Shown here: one piece after another, positions 1 to 8,363 of the stretch
Position numbering within the stretch: position 1 is the first letter of the stretch
Layout of the letters: every line of letters begins with the position of its first letter
Assembly (NCBI GenBank): GCA_015488485.1
Contig: WFNR01000079.1
Coordinates: 1 to 33,122, forward strand
Length of the DNA stretch: 33,122 nt
Source: Cyclobacteriaceae bacterium
GTDB taxonomy: Bacteria; Bacteroidota; Bacteroidia; Cytophagales; Cyclobacteriaceae
Reading direction: 5' to 3'
Notes under the pieces: generated by a model
What the model saw: only the letters and a program-made list of their open reading frames with translations
The model's database searches: none
Told to the model about the DNA's origin: nothing
Position numbers and translations under genes: made by a program

Positions 1-66
1 GAAGAAGGCCAACCCCAGCAAAGGCAGAAGAATAAAGAGCTTTCTTAATAAACATGTCGTTTTCAT
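1..66 (-). CDS. N-terminal fragment of an exported protein (cut by window edge)
   Basis: On the minus strand an ATG at 66 opens 22 codons to the window edge without a stop. The peptide begins MKTTCLLRK and continues with the hydrophobic run LFILLPLLGLAFF. This is a classic signal peptide or membrane anchor: a positive n-region followed by a hydrophobic h-region. The gene is divergent from oxyR with about 150 bp between the two starts, so it may belong to the peroxide response that OxyR controls; that is inference from position only. No domain is visible and the product cannot be named. Confidence 0.6.
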   Translation of the reverse strand, partial: MKTTCLLRKLFILLPLLGLAFF

Positions 67-188
67 GGCTTCGGCATTTCATTTATAATAGGCAAGTTAA
101 CAATATCACCACCCATACCCGAATACCTTGTTTATAGACGGTAGCCAGCAGAATGTAAACGGTCAGCTATCGAATAACAAAAATCTAT

Positions 189-196
189 TACTTTTG
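189..196 (+). promoter_or_regulatory. Possible -7 box for oxyR
   Basis: The sequence TACTTTTG matches the Bacteroidota -7 consensus TAnnTTTG and lies 21 bp before the oxyR ATG. No clear TTG -33 element is seen at the usual distance. The 67-217 divergent intergenic region would also hold the promoter of the leftward exported gene. Confidence 0.35.
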
Positions 197-217
197 CTAA
201 AAATATAGGTAATTATT

Positions 218-1150
218 ATGACACTCGTTCAGCTTGAATATATTGTGGCGGTAGATGATTACCGGCATTTTGCTACGGCAGCCGAAAAATGCTTTGTTAC
301 CCAGCCCACCCTGAGTATGCAAATCCAGAAACTGGAAGACCAACTGGACGTGCTGATTTTCGACCGCAGCAAGCACCCGGTGGTGCCAACCGAGGCAGGC
401 GCCAGGATCATAGCTCAGGCCAGGGTGGTATTGCGTGAGGCACGCAAGATCAAGGAAATAATTGACGAGGAAAAAGGCCGCCTGAGCGGGGCCTTACGGC
501 TGGGTATCCTGCCCACCTTATCGCCTTATTTGCTGCCTCTGTTTATCCGCAACTTTTTGGAGCGCTACCCCGATGTGGAGGTGCAGGTGGAGGAATTGAT
601 CACCGAGCAGATTATCGACAAGCTGCTCAAAGACCAGCTTGATGCCGGTCTCTTCGTAACCCCATCGGGTGTAGCAGGGCTGGATGAGAAGCCTATTTTT
701 AATGAGGAGTTCGTGGCCTACGTCAACCCGCAGCATCCGCTTTCACAGGTAGAGACCATCGACCCTTTTTTGCTTAAGGTAGATGATGTTTGGGTGCTGA
801 ACGAAGGGCACTGCTTTCGCAATCAGGTTTTGAATATCTGCCAGCCGCAGGAGGAAAGCCACGAGGCTTTTCGCTTTCAGAGCGGTTCACTCGAGGCACT
901 GAAGAAGCTGGTTGACAAGCATGGCGGCCTTACCCTGCTGCCCGAGCTGGCCACGCTGGATATGAACGCAGAAGAGAAAAGCCGGCTGCGCTGGTTTAAC
1001 GAACCGCGGCCGGTACGGGAGGTGAGCTTGGTTATGCACCGCAGCTATATCAAGCGCAAGCTTACCGAAGCGCTTTACAATGAAATAAGCGCTGCCCTGC
1101 CGCCCGGCATCCGCAGCAAGAAAAACACCCAGTTGATCAGGTGGAATTAA
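218..1150 (+). CDS. oxyR: OxyR, hydrogen-peroxide-sensing LysR-family regulator
   Basis: LysR-type transcriptional regulator of 310 residues, the usual length for OxyR. The N-terminal winged helix-turn-helix spans about residues 1-60 (HFATAAEKCFVTQPTLSMQI). The C-terminal part is the periplasmic-binding-protein-like sensor fold. The segment LNEGHCFRNQVLNIC places cysteines at 199 and 208, exactly the positions of the peroxidatic and resolving cysteines in E. coli OxyR, so the disulfide switch is expected to work. In the family, oxidised OxyR activates catalase, peroxidase and Dps-type genes and often regulates a divergent neighbour. Here a divergent exported protein starts at 66. The ATG at 218 is supported by alignment of the first helix with the family. 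Confidence 0.93.
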   Translation: MTLVQLEYIVAVDDYRHFATAAEKCFVTQPTLSMQIQKLEDQLDVLIFDRSKHPVVPTEAGARIIAQARVVLREARKIKEIIDEEKGRLSGALRLGILPTLSPYLLPLFIRNFLERYPDVEVQVEELITEQIIDKLLKDQLDAGLFVTPSGVAGLDEKPIFNEEFVAYVNPQHPLSQVETIDPFLLKVDDVWVLNEGHCFRNQVLNICQPQEESHEAFRFQSGSLEALKKLVDKHGGLTLLPELATLDMNAEEKSRLRWFNEPRPVREVSLVMHRSYIKRKLTEALYNEISAALPPGIRSKKNTQLIRWN

Positions 1151-1169
1151 CCGCCCCAAGCTGGCTATT

Positions 1170-1195
1170 AGGCGGATTTCAGGCCACCTTTTTTT
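1170..1195 (+). terminator. Likely oxyR terminator
   Basis: An imperfect stem (AGGCGG at 1170-1175 with CCACCT at 1184-1189, one mismatch, 8-base loop) is followed by a run of seven T. It lies 20 bp after the oxyR stop. A second palindrome, GGCCAGCTGGCC followed by TTTT, sits at 1217-1232 and could add to termination between the convergent oxyR and the ABC transporter gene. Confidence 0.5.
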
Positions 1196-1265
1196 CTTTC
1201 TTTAATCGGTATGTCCGGCCAGCTGGCCTTTTGTCGTCAAGGGATATTTTTCTGCTATGAAGTGA

Positions 1266-1311
1266 TTTATTCTCCGCAAAAATAAGTAGAATAGGGCGTT
1301 TATTCTCCGCA
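1266..1311. repeat. Short direct repeat TTTATTCTCCGCA, two copies
   Basis: TTTATTCTCCGCA occurs at 1266-1278 and again, identical, at 1299-1311, 33 bp start to start. It lies in the convergent gap after oxyR and just beyond the 3' end of the ABC transporter gene. Purpose unknown; it could be a duplicated element or a paired protein-binding site. Confidence 0.6.
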
Positions 1312-1339
1312 TTTTTCTCATAGATAGCTGGGGGCAGCC

Positions 1340-3139
1340 TTATTCTTCTATGATCTCATGCGCTTGCAATTGCTTGTCGTACAGCGACCGGTAGATGCCG
1401 TTTTGCGCCAGCAGCTCATCGTGGGTGCCGCGTTCTACCACCCGGCCCTTATAGAGCACAATAATCTGATTGGCCAGGCGGGCGGCCGAAATACGGTGAC
1501 TGATAATGATAGTGGTACGCCCGTGCATAATCCGCTTCATGCTGTTGAGAATGATATGCTCGGTATTGGTATCCACAGCCGACAGGGCATCGTCCAGGAT
1601 CAGGATACGGGGGTCGCGCACTATAGCGCGGGCAATGGACACCCGCTGCTTCTGCCCGCCCGACAGGGTGATGCCACGCTCTCCCAGCATGGTGTCAAAC
1701 TGCTTGGGAAAGGCCATTATATTATCGTACAGGTCGGCATTTTTGGCCGCTTCAAGTATCTTCTCCTGCGGCACTTCGCGCAGGCCGAAGGCAATGTTGT
1801 TGGCAATGGTATCGGAAAACAAAAAGACATCCTGCGGCACATAGCCTATTTGCCTGCGCAGACTGGCCGGGTTCAGGTCGGCAATCGGGTGGCCGTCCAG
1901 CCTGATTTCACCCTCCGTAGCATCGTACAGACGGCTGATCAGGTTGGCAATGGTGCTCTTGCCGGCCCCGGTAGTGCCGATAATCGCCAGCGACTCACCC
2001 GGCAGCACATGGAAGCTCACCTTATCCAGCGCCTTGATACCCGAGCCCGGATAAACAAAGCTCACCCGGTCAAACTCAATCTCACCTTTAAGCTCGATGT
2101 CCAGATTCTTGTCGCTGGTCAGATCGTTTTTAACCTGCAAAAATTCATTGATACGCTTCTGGCTGGCAGCCGCCCGCTGGGCAATGCTGCTTACCCAGCC
2201 CAGGGCAGTAACCGGCCAGGTGAGCATATTTACATACACAATAAACTCGGCTACATTACCATAGGAAATCTCCCCGGCAATTATTTGCCGGCCCCCGATA
2301 AAAATAACCAGCACATTGCTCAGGCCGATCAGGCTCATGATCAGCGGGAAAAACAAAGCGTTTACCCGTGTCAATTTCAGCGATTTACGCTTGTATTCAT
2401 CGCTGGCCCGGCTAAACCGCTGATACGAATCCTCCTCCCGCACAAAAGACTTGAGCACACGAATGCCTGAAAAGGCTTCCTGCACAAAGGTGGATAGCCC
2501 CGATTGGCTTTTTTGTATTTCTTCCGAACGTTTGTTGATAATGTTGTTTACATAATAAATGCTAAACGAGAGTACCGGCAGTGGCAACAGGGCATAGAGG
2601 GTGAGCTCGGGGTTGATGGTAAACATGTAGGGAATCAGCATCAGAAAAAGCACCACCAGGTTGATGCCATACATAATGGAGGGGCCCAGGTACATGCGTA
2701 CCCGGCTTACATCTTCCGATATGCGGTTCATCAAATCGCCTGTGTTGTTGGCCTGGTAAAAACTCACCGGCAGCGACTGATAGTGCTGATAGATTTCATT
2801 CTTCAGGTCGTACTCTACCAGCCGCGACATCACAATTATCGTTTGCCGAACCAGAAAAAGAAATAAGCCGCGGATAAGCGCCAGCAACAAAATCACCACG
2901 GCATAGATCACAATGCTACGGGAGAGCGACTGCAGAATATCATCCTGCAAGGCAAAACCATCGAGCTGACGGTATAACGACACATTGTCGGCCACCAAGT
3001 CGAAGGCATGCCTGATAAGCTGGGCCGGCACTATTTGAAAGAAGTTGGTAAGAATGGTAAACACCAGCCCCAGCAGCAGATAATACTTGTACTTAAGTAA
3101 GTATTTGTTTAGATGGCCGAGTGCTTTCAAACTATTCAA
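1340..3139 (-). CDS. ABC exporter half-transporter (MsbA/YheI-like, TMD-NBD)
   Basis: 599 residues with a six-helix type I exporter membrane domain (about 1-330) fused to an ATPase domain (about 350-590). Visible motifs are Walker A GTTGAGKST (388-396), Q-loop Q436, signature LSGGQ (492-496), Walker B ILILDDALSAVD (512-523) and H-loop H548. The residue after the Walker B aspartate is Asp517 instead of the catalytic Glu. This substitution is known from the degenerate-site subunits of heterodimeric exporters such as YheI/LmrC/TM287, so the protein may need a partner encoded elsewhere. Likely roles are lipid or drug efflux; the substrate cannot be told. The only plausible start is TTG at 3139 (another TTG lies three codons in). 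The gene is divergent from the leucine dehydrogenase gene. Confidence 0.9.
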   Translation of the reverse strand: MNSLKALGHLNKYLLKYKYYLLLGLVFTILTNFFQIVPAQLIRHAFDLVADNVSLYRQLDGFALQDDILQSLSRSIVIYAVVILLLALIRGLFLFLVRQTIIVMSRLVEYDLKNEIYQHYQSLPVSFYQANNTGDLMNRISEDVSRVRMYLGPSIMYGINLVVLFLMLIPYMFTINPELTLYALLPLPVLSFSIYYVNNIINKRSEEIQKSQSGLSTFVQEAFSGIRVLKSFVREEDSYQRFSRASDEYKRKSLKLTRVNALFFPLIMSLIGLSNVLVIFIGGRQIIAGEISYGNVAEFIVYVNMLTWPVTALGWVSSIAQRAAASQKRINEFLQVKNDLTSDKNLDIELKGEIEFDRVSFVYPGSGIKALDKVSFHVLPGESLAIIGTTGAGKSTIANLISRLYDATEGEIRLDGHPIADLNPASLRRQIGYVPQDVFLFSDTIANNIAFGLREVPQEKILEAAKNADLYDNIMAFPKQFDTMLGERGITLSGGQKQRVSIARAIVRDPRILILDDALSAVDTNTEHIILNSMKRIMHGRTTIIISHRISAARLANQIIVLYKGRVVERGTHDELLAQNGIYRSLYDKQLQAHEIIEE

Positions 3140-3189
3140 TGGTATAAGGGAAAATACGGTTTTTGCAGCCGATAGTTACCAAAATCAAC

Positions 3190-3197
3190 TAATTTTG
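3190..3197 (+). promoter_or_regulatory. Possible -7 box for leucine dehydrogenase
   Basis: TAATTTTG fits TAnnTTTG exactly, 79 bp before the ATG at 3277. An upstream TTTG at 3162-3165 could be the -33 element, but the 24-bp gap is longer than the usual 19-21. A TTGGCGCCAC palindrome-containing 10-mer follows at 3210-3219. Confidence 0.4.
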
Positions 3198-3276
3198 CGG
3201 TTGTAAAGATTGGCGCCACTTGCTTGCAAGCGAGCCCCAAAATTAGCATAAATATTAACCAAGTAAAACAACAAAA

Positions 3277-4380
3277 ATGGCACTCGTTAACGAATCGGAA
3301 AAAACGCGCACACAATCGGTTTTTGGTTTGGCAGCCGAGATGGGGCACGAGCAAGTGGTGTTTTGCCATGACGAACCCACTGGCCTGCGAGCCATCATCG
3401 CTATTCATAACACCGTACTGGGGCCTGCCCTGGGCGGCACCCGCATGTGGCCCTATGCCAGCGAAGAAGAAGCCCTGATAGACGTACTGCGCCTGTCGCG
3501 TGGTATGACCTACAAGGCTGCTATCAGCGGTCTTAACCTGGGTGGTGGCAAGGCGGTGATTATAGGCGACCCCGACAAACTGAAAAACGAGGCCTTTATG
3601 CGCAGATTCGGGCGCTTTGTAGATAGCCTGGGTGGCCGCTATATCACAGCCGAGGACGTAAATATGAAAACCCGTGACATGGAGTATATCCATATGGAGA
3701 CCGACTATGTTACCGGCATTCCGCAGAGCATGGGCGGTAGTGGCGACCCCTCACCGGTTACGGCCTATGGGGTGTATATGGGCATGAAGGCAGCCGCCAA
3801 ATTTGTCTTCGGCACCGACAGTCTGGCCAATCGCAAAGTAGCCGTACAGGGGGTAGGCCAGGTGGGCATGTACCTGGTGCAACACCTTGTGAAAGAAGGC
3901 GCTACGGTGTTCATTACCGATATCAATCAGGACAAGCTGCAAAAAGTAGCCAGCGAAACAGGCGCTAAAGTGGTAGCACCGGATGAAATCTACGACCTGG
4001 ATGTGGATATATATGCCCCTTGTGCGCTGGGTGCTACCCTCAATGACGACACCATACCCCGCCTGAAGGCGAGCATTGTGGCCGGGGGCGCCAACAACCA
4101 GCTAAAAGACGAACACAAGCACGGTTACATGCTTATCGACCGGGGCATTACTTATGCGCCCGACTTCCTGATCAATGCCGGGGGGCTGATCAACGTAGGT
4201 GCCGAATACTACGGCCCCTATAATAGCGACAAAGCCCATGCCGATGCTGAAAAAATATATGATACCACGCTGGAAATCCTCAACATGGCCAGTGAAGAGG
4301 GCATCAATACCCAGGAAGCAGCCATGAAAATAGCCGAACACAGAATAGCAGCTATCGGCAGAATCAAGTTGCCTTATTAG
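3277..4380 (+). CDS. ldh: Leucine dehydrogenase (Glu/Leu/Phe/Val dehydrogenase family)
   Basis: Catalyses NAD-dependent oxidative deamination of leucine and other branched-chain amino acids to the 2-oxo acid plus ammonia, or the reverse. The 367-residue length fits the family. The substrate-binding lysine is in GMTYKAA (K80) and the catalytic lysine in GLNLGGGKAVI (K92), the same 12-residue spacing as K68/K80 of Bacillus leucine dehydrogenase. The Rossmann domain carries GVGQVG (192-197) with Asp215 at the end of beta 2, indicating NAD preference. Octameric cytosolic enzyme by family knowledge. Leucine, valine or phenylalanine specificity cannot be separated by eye. It lies 58 bp upstream of nusB and may be transcribed with that block. 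Confidence 0.9.
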   Translation: MALVNESEKTRTQSVFGLAAEMGHEQVVFCHDEPTGLRAIIAIHNTVLGPALGGTRMWPYASEEEALIDVLRLSRGMTYKAAISGLNLGGGKAVIIGDPDKLKNEAFMRRFGRFVDSLGGRYITAEDVNMKTRDMEYIHMETDYVTGIPQSMGGSGDPSPVTAYGVYMGMKAAAKFVFGTDSLANRKVAVQGVGQVGMYLVQHLVKEGATVFITDINQDKLQKVASETGAKVVAPDEIYDLDVDIYAPCALGATLNDDTIPRLKASIVAGGANNQLKDEHKHGYMLIDRGITYAPDFLINAGGLINVGAEYYGPYNSDKAHADAEKIYDTTLEILNMASEEGINTQEAAMKIAEHRIAAIGRIKLPY

Positions 4381-4438
4381 AATAATAAGATGCTTGGCGC
4401 CACAGTGGCAAAAACGTTCTTTAGAAACCAAAATATAA

Positions 4439-5590
4439 ATGCTCAACAGACGCACTCTCCGGATTAAAGCCATGCAAAGCCTGTTTGCCTACGAGCAGTG
4501 CAAGGAGGCCAACTACCACCTGGCGTTGGAGCGCATCGACCAGGCTTTTCAGCCCGACCTTAACTCCATGGAGCCCCAGGATAAAAACCTGCTGAAGGCG
4601 CAGGGCAAAGAGGCCCGGGAACTGTTTAAGAAGCATTATAAAAATCCGGATGCAGCCATCACTGACGGCAGCGAGGCGCGCATCAACGAGGTAGTACGCG
4701 AGGCCATTGATTTTTATTATAAACAACTCGATAAAGACCGTAGGTTTCTCAAGCAGGAAATGCTCAAAGACCCCGACCGTATCTATGGTCGTTATGCCTG
4801 GCTGCTGCATTGGTTGCCCGCTTTTGTGGAGCTCCTGCAAAAGGCCAAGCCCAAAAAAGATTTGCCGCCCTATGACAATATGGTAAACAACCGCCTGGCA
4901 CCCCTGATAAAGGAGCACCGCGAACTAGCAGAAATTTATAAGAAAAGCGGCCTTAACTGGGATAACTTTCAGGATGAAATTTTCGTATGGTTTAAGGAAA
5001 TAATCCTGAAGGATGAAGCCTTTTTGGATTACCTGCGGCTGGACGAGCCCGGGTTTGAAGACGACCGCCAGATCGCCCTGCATCTGTACAAAGGGGTTAT
5101 CTTTAAGCACGAGATCGTCAACCTGTTTATGGAACAGCAGGATCTCTACTGGTCGGAGAACAAGGCTATTTTGAAAAGCCTGGTGCAGAAAACCCTTAAG
5201 GGCATAGAGCCCGGTGAGGCGGACTTTGAGTTGGCGGTACTATCGTACAATTGGGAAGAAGACCGGGAGTTTTTTGAGCGGATCTTCGACCTGACCAGCA
5301 AGCATGGTGCTGAGTACGAAGAGTTGATTGCCGCCAAAACCAGCAACTGGGACATCGAGCGGCTGTCCGATACCGACCGCATACTCTTGTTGATGGCTAT
5401 CCAGGAACTGGTCAGCTTCCCTGAAATACCTGTGAAAGTGACCATCAACGAGTACATAGAGGTATCAAAAAGATACAGCACCCCCAAAAGCAAGCAGTTT
5501 ATCAATGGCGTTTTAGATGTAATTGCCGTAGATTTGCACAAGCAGGGTGCCATTAAGAAAAGTGGCAGAGGATTGATAGACAATAAATAA
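4439..5590 (+). CDS. nusB: NusB-type transcription antitermination factor with long N-terminal extension
   Basis: The last about 130 residues match the NusB helical fold: SNWDIERLSDTDRILLLMAI, then IPVKVTINEYIEVSKRYSTP and KQFINGVLDVIA. NusB binds boxA RNA together with S10 (NusE) and supports rRNA antitermination. The protein has 383 residues against about 140 in E. coli. Extended forms of roughly 300 residues are normal in Bacteroidota, so this one is at the long end. The N-terminus (MLNRRTLRIKAMQSLFAYEQ) also resembles the first NusB helix, so the insertion lies between the first helix and the rest of the fold. First gene of the tightly packed string nusB to coaE. Confidence 0.9.
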   Translation: MLNRRTLRIKAMQSLFAYEQCKEANYHLALERIDQAFQPDLNSMEPQDKNLLKAQGKEARELFKKHYKNPDAAITDGSEARINEVVREAIDFYYKQLDKDRRFLKQEMLKDPDRIYGRYAWLLHWLPAFVELLQKAKPKKDLPPYDNMVNNRLAPLIKEHRELAEIYKKSGLNWDNFQDEIFVWFKEIILKDEAFLDYLRLDEPGFEDDRQIALHLYKGVIFKHEIVNLFMEQQDLYWSENKAILKSLVQKTLKGIEPGEADFELAVLSYNWEEDREFFERIFDLTSKHGAEYEELIAAKTSNWDIERLSDTDRILLLMAIQELVSFPEIPVKVTINEYIEVSKRYSTPKSKQFINGVLDVIAVDLHKQGAIKKSGRGLIDNK

Positions 5591-5598
5591 GAAAAGTT

Positions 5599-5910
5599 AT
5601 GAGCAGAAAATCCGGATCATTGATGACGTTCCTGTTGGGAGCAGCCACAGGAGCTGTACTGGGCATCTTATTTGCCCCCGACAAAGGAGAGAATATACGC
5701 AGCAGGTTATCGTACAAACTCGACAAGTACAAGGATACCCTTGAAGACCTGATCGAAGACCTGATGAAAGAGGCCGACCCGGCTGTAAGCCAGGCCAAAA
5801 CCAAAGGCGAGCAGGTGATAAGCGATGCCCGTCAGAAAGCAGAAAAACTGCTTGAAGATGTGGACAACCTGATTGGCCATATCAAGAATGAAGAAAACAT
5901 CGAAGACTAA
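5599..5910 (+). CDS. YtxH-domain small membrane protein
   Basis: 103 residues. A glycine-rich N-terminal membrane helix (FLLGAATGAVLGILFAPDKG, about residues 10-29) is followed by an amphipathic, charged coiled-coil-like tail. This is the YtxH family pattern: a GxxxGxxxGxLFAP helix and a long helical domain. Members are stress-associated or gas-vesicle-protein-like, with no firmly known biochemical role. The start ATG is 8 bp after the nusB stop, so it is co-transcribed with nusB and the DUF1573 gene. Confidence 0.85.
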   Translation: MSRKSGSLMTFLLGAATGAVLGILFAPDKGENIRSRLSYKLDKYKDTLEDLIEDLMKEADPAVSQAKTKGEQVISDARQKAEKLLEDVDNLIGHIKNEENIED

Positions 5911-5922
5911 TCCAAAATAATA

Positions 5923-6444
5923 ATGAACATGAGAAACTGGAGTGTTAAGCTATTGGCTTTAATAGTTGTTTTAAGTGCAGGCCTTACTTCCTGCAAGGAT
6001 AAGGATGCCGAGAAGCGCATAGCCGAACTGGAGAGCCGCCTGGCCGAGTTGGAAGGTGGTGCAGCTACCAAAGCGCCCACAGCTACACCGGCCAAAGAGC
6101 CGGAGAAGAAGCCTGAGGGCCCGTTGCCGCAGTTTGAATGGGAAACCACCGAGCACGATTTCGGCACCATTAATGAAGGTGACAAGGTAACCTACACCTA
6201 CAAATTCAAGAACACCGGTCAGGCACCGTTGATCATTGAAAACGTACGCCCCTCTTGCGGCTGCACCGCACCAAGCTGGACGAAAGAGCCGGTACCGGTA
6301 GGTGGCGAGGGTGAAGTAGTGGTTGAGTTCAACAGCAAAGGCAAGCCCAATGCGCAGAACAAAACGGTAACCGTAACCGCCAACACCTGGCCCAAAACCA
6401 CCGTGTTGCGCTTTAAGACTTTTGTAACTCCGGCCAAGAAGTAA
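5923..6444 (+). CDS. DUF1573 lipoprotein
   Basis: 173 residues. A signal peptide ends in lipobox LTSC with Cys24 as the lipidation site. A short coiled coil (about 28-46, KRIAELESRLAELE) and an Ala/Pro/Lys-rich linker follow. The DUF1573 immunoglobulin-like domain fills about 70-170 (EHDFGTINEGDKVTYTYKFK, then NVRPSCGCTAPSW and ITVxAN-type strands). DUF1573 proteins are common Bacteroidota surface or periplasmic lipoproteins of unknown function; the paired cysteines in SCGC are a family hallmark. The gene lies 12 bp after the ytxH-like gene and 29 bp before yajC. A second in-frame ATG two codons downstream is also possible. Confidence 0.88.
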   Translation: MNMRNWSVKLLALIVVLSAGLTSCKDKDAEKRIAELESRLAELEGGAATKAPTATPAKEPEKKPEGPLPQFEWETTEHDFGTINEGDKVTYTYKFKNTGQAPLIIENVRPSCGCTAPSWTKEPVPVGGEGEVVVEFNSKGKPNAQNKTVTVTANTWPKTTVLRFKTFVTPAKK

Positions 6445-6473
6445 TTGAGCCGGCTTATTTTAATATTTCACAT

Positions 6474-6791
6474 ATGATGACATTTATTCTGGCTCAGGCG
6501 GCCCCGCAAGGGCAGCAGAGCGGTGGCATGATGCAGATAATCTTTTTCGTAGGCATTGCGCTGGTGTTTTATTTCTTTATGATAAGACCCCAGCAGAAAA
6601 AGCAAAAAGAACAGAAAAAGTTTATCGAGGCCATACAAAAAGGTGACAAGGTGGTAACCATCGGAGGCATCCACGGCAAAGTACATAGTGTGGACGACAA
6701 CACCATTGTACTGGATGTAGATGGCAAAGGCACCAAAATTACCTTTGAAAAATCGGCCATTTCGCTGGAGGCCAGCAAGAGCAAACAATAA
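6474..6791 (+). CDS. yajC: Preprotein translocase subunit YajC
   Basis: 105 residues. A single transmembrane helix (about 18-38, MQIIFFVGIALVFYFFMIRP) is followed directly by the family motif RPQQKKQKE. A small cytosolic beta domain comes next (KGDKVVTIGGIHGKV, then DNTIVLDV). YajC joins SecD/SecF in the holo-translocon and aids Sec export and membrane insertion. The gene sits in the conserved Bacteroidota string between DUF1573 and ybbR-like genes, with no secD or secF beside it here. Confidence 0.93.
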   Translation: MMTFILAQAAPQGQQSGGMMQIIFFVGIALVFYFFMIRPQQKKQKEQKKFIEAIQKGDKVVTIGGIHGKVHSVDDNTIVLDVDGKGTKITFEKSAISLEASKSKQ

Positions 6792-6800
6792 TTAAGTTGA

Positions 6801-7763
6801 TTGGGTTTTTTTGAAAAATTATCGCACGCAGTAAAATTCAGAAAACCGGATAACCTGAAAGTGGTGGTGCTGTCGGTTGTGGCCGCCACCATTTTCTGGT
6901 TGTTCAATGCCCTCAACAAAGAATACAACACCACAGTCAATTACCCTATTTCCTGGCAGTTCGACAACCAAACCTACATGGTGGTGGAAGAGCTGCCCGA
7001 TAAGGTCAGGATTAACGTAACCGGTCTGGGCTGGAACCTGTTGCGCGCCTCGCTGGGCCTGAAGGTAAAGCCGGTTACCGTATTACTGACCAATCCGCTG
7101 GCCAGCCGCAAGATAAGCGGGGTTTCGCTTACCAATAAAATCAGCGATCAGCTCGATGAGTTGCGGCTCAACTACATCCTCAACGACACCCTGCACCTGT
7201 ATATCGACAGGCGGGCTACGCGCAATTTTGCCGTTTATGTAGATAGCGCCCATATCTCGCTCGAGCCCGGTTACCGCATCGTTTCGCCTATACGCTGCAG
7301 CGTGGATGTAGTAGAGGTAGAAGGCCCGGAAACCATGCTGATGGCTATACCCAGCGACACCTTTTTGCTGAAAATTCCGCAAGAGGAAATCAGCAGCAAT
7401 TATGATGAAGAACTGGAATTTACCCTTCCCAGACCCGAACTCTATGTATTTACCCCGCCAGCAGCCCGCGTACAATTTGAGGTGGCTGAGTTTGTTGAAG
7501 ATAAGCGAAAAATCAACATTGTGGCACAAGGTTTTCCCGACAGAAATGCCCCGCTGCTGAAAGACTCCACCTGTACCGTGGAGTATCTGGTGCGCAAAGA
7601 CCGGCAGGAAGAGGTGGTAGCCGACAGCTTCAGGGTAGTGGCTGATTATGCCCTCTTCAACCCGCAGGATTCCACCATTCTGCTACAGATACAAAAGACG
7701 CATCCGCTGGCTATCGAAGCACGGCTGGCACACCCGCAGGTAAAACTGCTCTTCCATGAATAA
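6801..7763 (+). CDS. YbbR-like domain protein
   Basis: 320 residues with an N-terminal membrane anchor (about 21-38, VVVLSVVAATIFWLFNAL) and extracytoplasmic YbbR-like repeats (PDKVRINVTGLGWNLLRASL; the VDVVEVEGPETML segment is typical). In Firmicutes, YbbR/CdaR regulates the diadenylate cyclase CdaA. Whether that holds in Bacteroidota is not shown, and no cdaA gene is adjacent. The only start in the right place is TTG at 6801, 9 bp after the yajC stop. The 3' end overlaps coaE by 8 bp, implying translational coupling. Confidence 0.85.
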   Translation: MGFFEKLSHAVKFRKPDNLKVVVLSVVAATIFWLFNALNKEYNTTVNYPISWQFDNQTYMVVEELPDKVRINVTGLGWNLLRASLGLKVKPVTVLLTNPLASRKISGVSLTNKISDQLDELRLNYILNDTLHLYIDRRATRNFAVYVDSAHISLEPGYRIVSPIRCSVDVVEVEGPETMLMAIPSDTFLLKIPQEEISSNYDEELEFTLPRPELYVFTPPAARVQFEVAEFVEDKRKINIVAQGFPDRNAPLLKDSTCTVEYLVRKDRQEEVVADSFRVVADYALFNPQDSTILLQIQKTHPLAIEARLAHPQVKLLFHE

Positions 7764-8355
7764 GCCGCTATTAGTCGGTATTACCGGAGGCATCGGAGCC
7801 GGCAAGTCCACTGTGGCGCGGGTATTTGGCCTACTGGGGGTGCCCCTCTACAAGGCTGATGACCGGGCTAAGGCGCTGATGGAGCAAGACCGGCAGTTAC
7901 AGGCTGAAATCGTCAATCTGTTTGGCAGTGAATCCTATGAAAACGGCCGACTGAACCGTACCTATCTGGCCGGTCGTGTTTTTGCCGACCCACAGCAGGT
8001 GGCCAAGCTCAATACTCTGGTACACCCGGCAGTAGCCCGTGATTTTGCTGCCTGGTGCGAGCGCCAGTCGGCACCCTATGTGCTGAAAGAAGCAGCCCTG
8101 CTCTTCGAAAGTGGCTCGTACCGTCAGCTTGATGCTACCCTCCTGGTACAAGCCCCGGTAGCCATGCGCCTGCAGCGCGTGCTACAGCGCGACCCGCAGC
8201 GCAGCGAAGAGCAGGTCAGGCAGATTATGGATAAACAAATAGCCCCGGCAGAAGCTGCCCGCCTGGCTGACTACCGTATCGTAAACGATGAAAGTCAATT
8301 GGTTATTCCCCAGGTGCTAAGCCTGCATCAGCAACTACTAGCCCGGGCCGGTTAA
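7756..8355 (+). CDS. coaE: Dephospho-CoA kinase
   Basis: Last step of coenzyme A synthesis: ATP-dependent phosphorylation of the 3'-OH of dephospho-CoA ribose. It has 199 residues, normal for CoaE. Walker A GITGGIGAGKST lies at residues 9-20. The substrate-binding stretch YKADDRAKALM, the LxxLVHPAV segment and the LLFESG motif of the family are all present. Overlaps the 3' end of the ybbR-like gene by 8 bp and is the last gene of the rightward block. It converges on the permease gene with only 8 bp between stops. Confidence 0.95.
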   Translation: MNKPLLVGITGGIGAGKSTVARVFGLLGVPLYKADDRAKALMEQDRQLQAEIVNLFGSESYENGRLNRTYLAGRVFADPQQVAKLNTLVHPAVARDFAAWCERQSAPYVLKEAALLFESGSYRQLDATLLVQAPVAMRLQRVLQRDPQRSEEQVRQIMDKQIAPAEAARLADYRIVNDESQLVIPQVLSLHQQLLARAG

Positions 8356-8363
8356 TGCTGTCC

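Noticed and set aside
1358-2470. Rightward open frame of 370 codons opposite the ABC transporter
   Set aside because: Antisense shadow of the ATPase and membrane domains; no recognisable motif.
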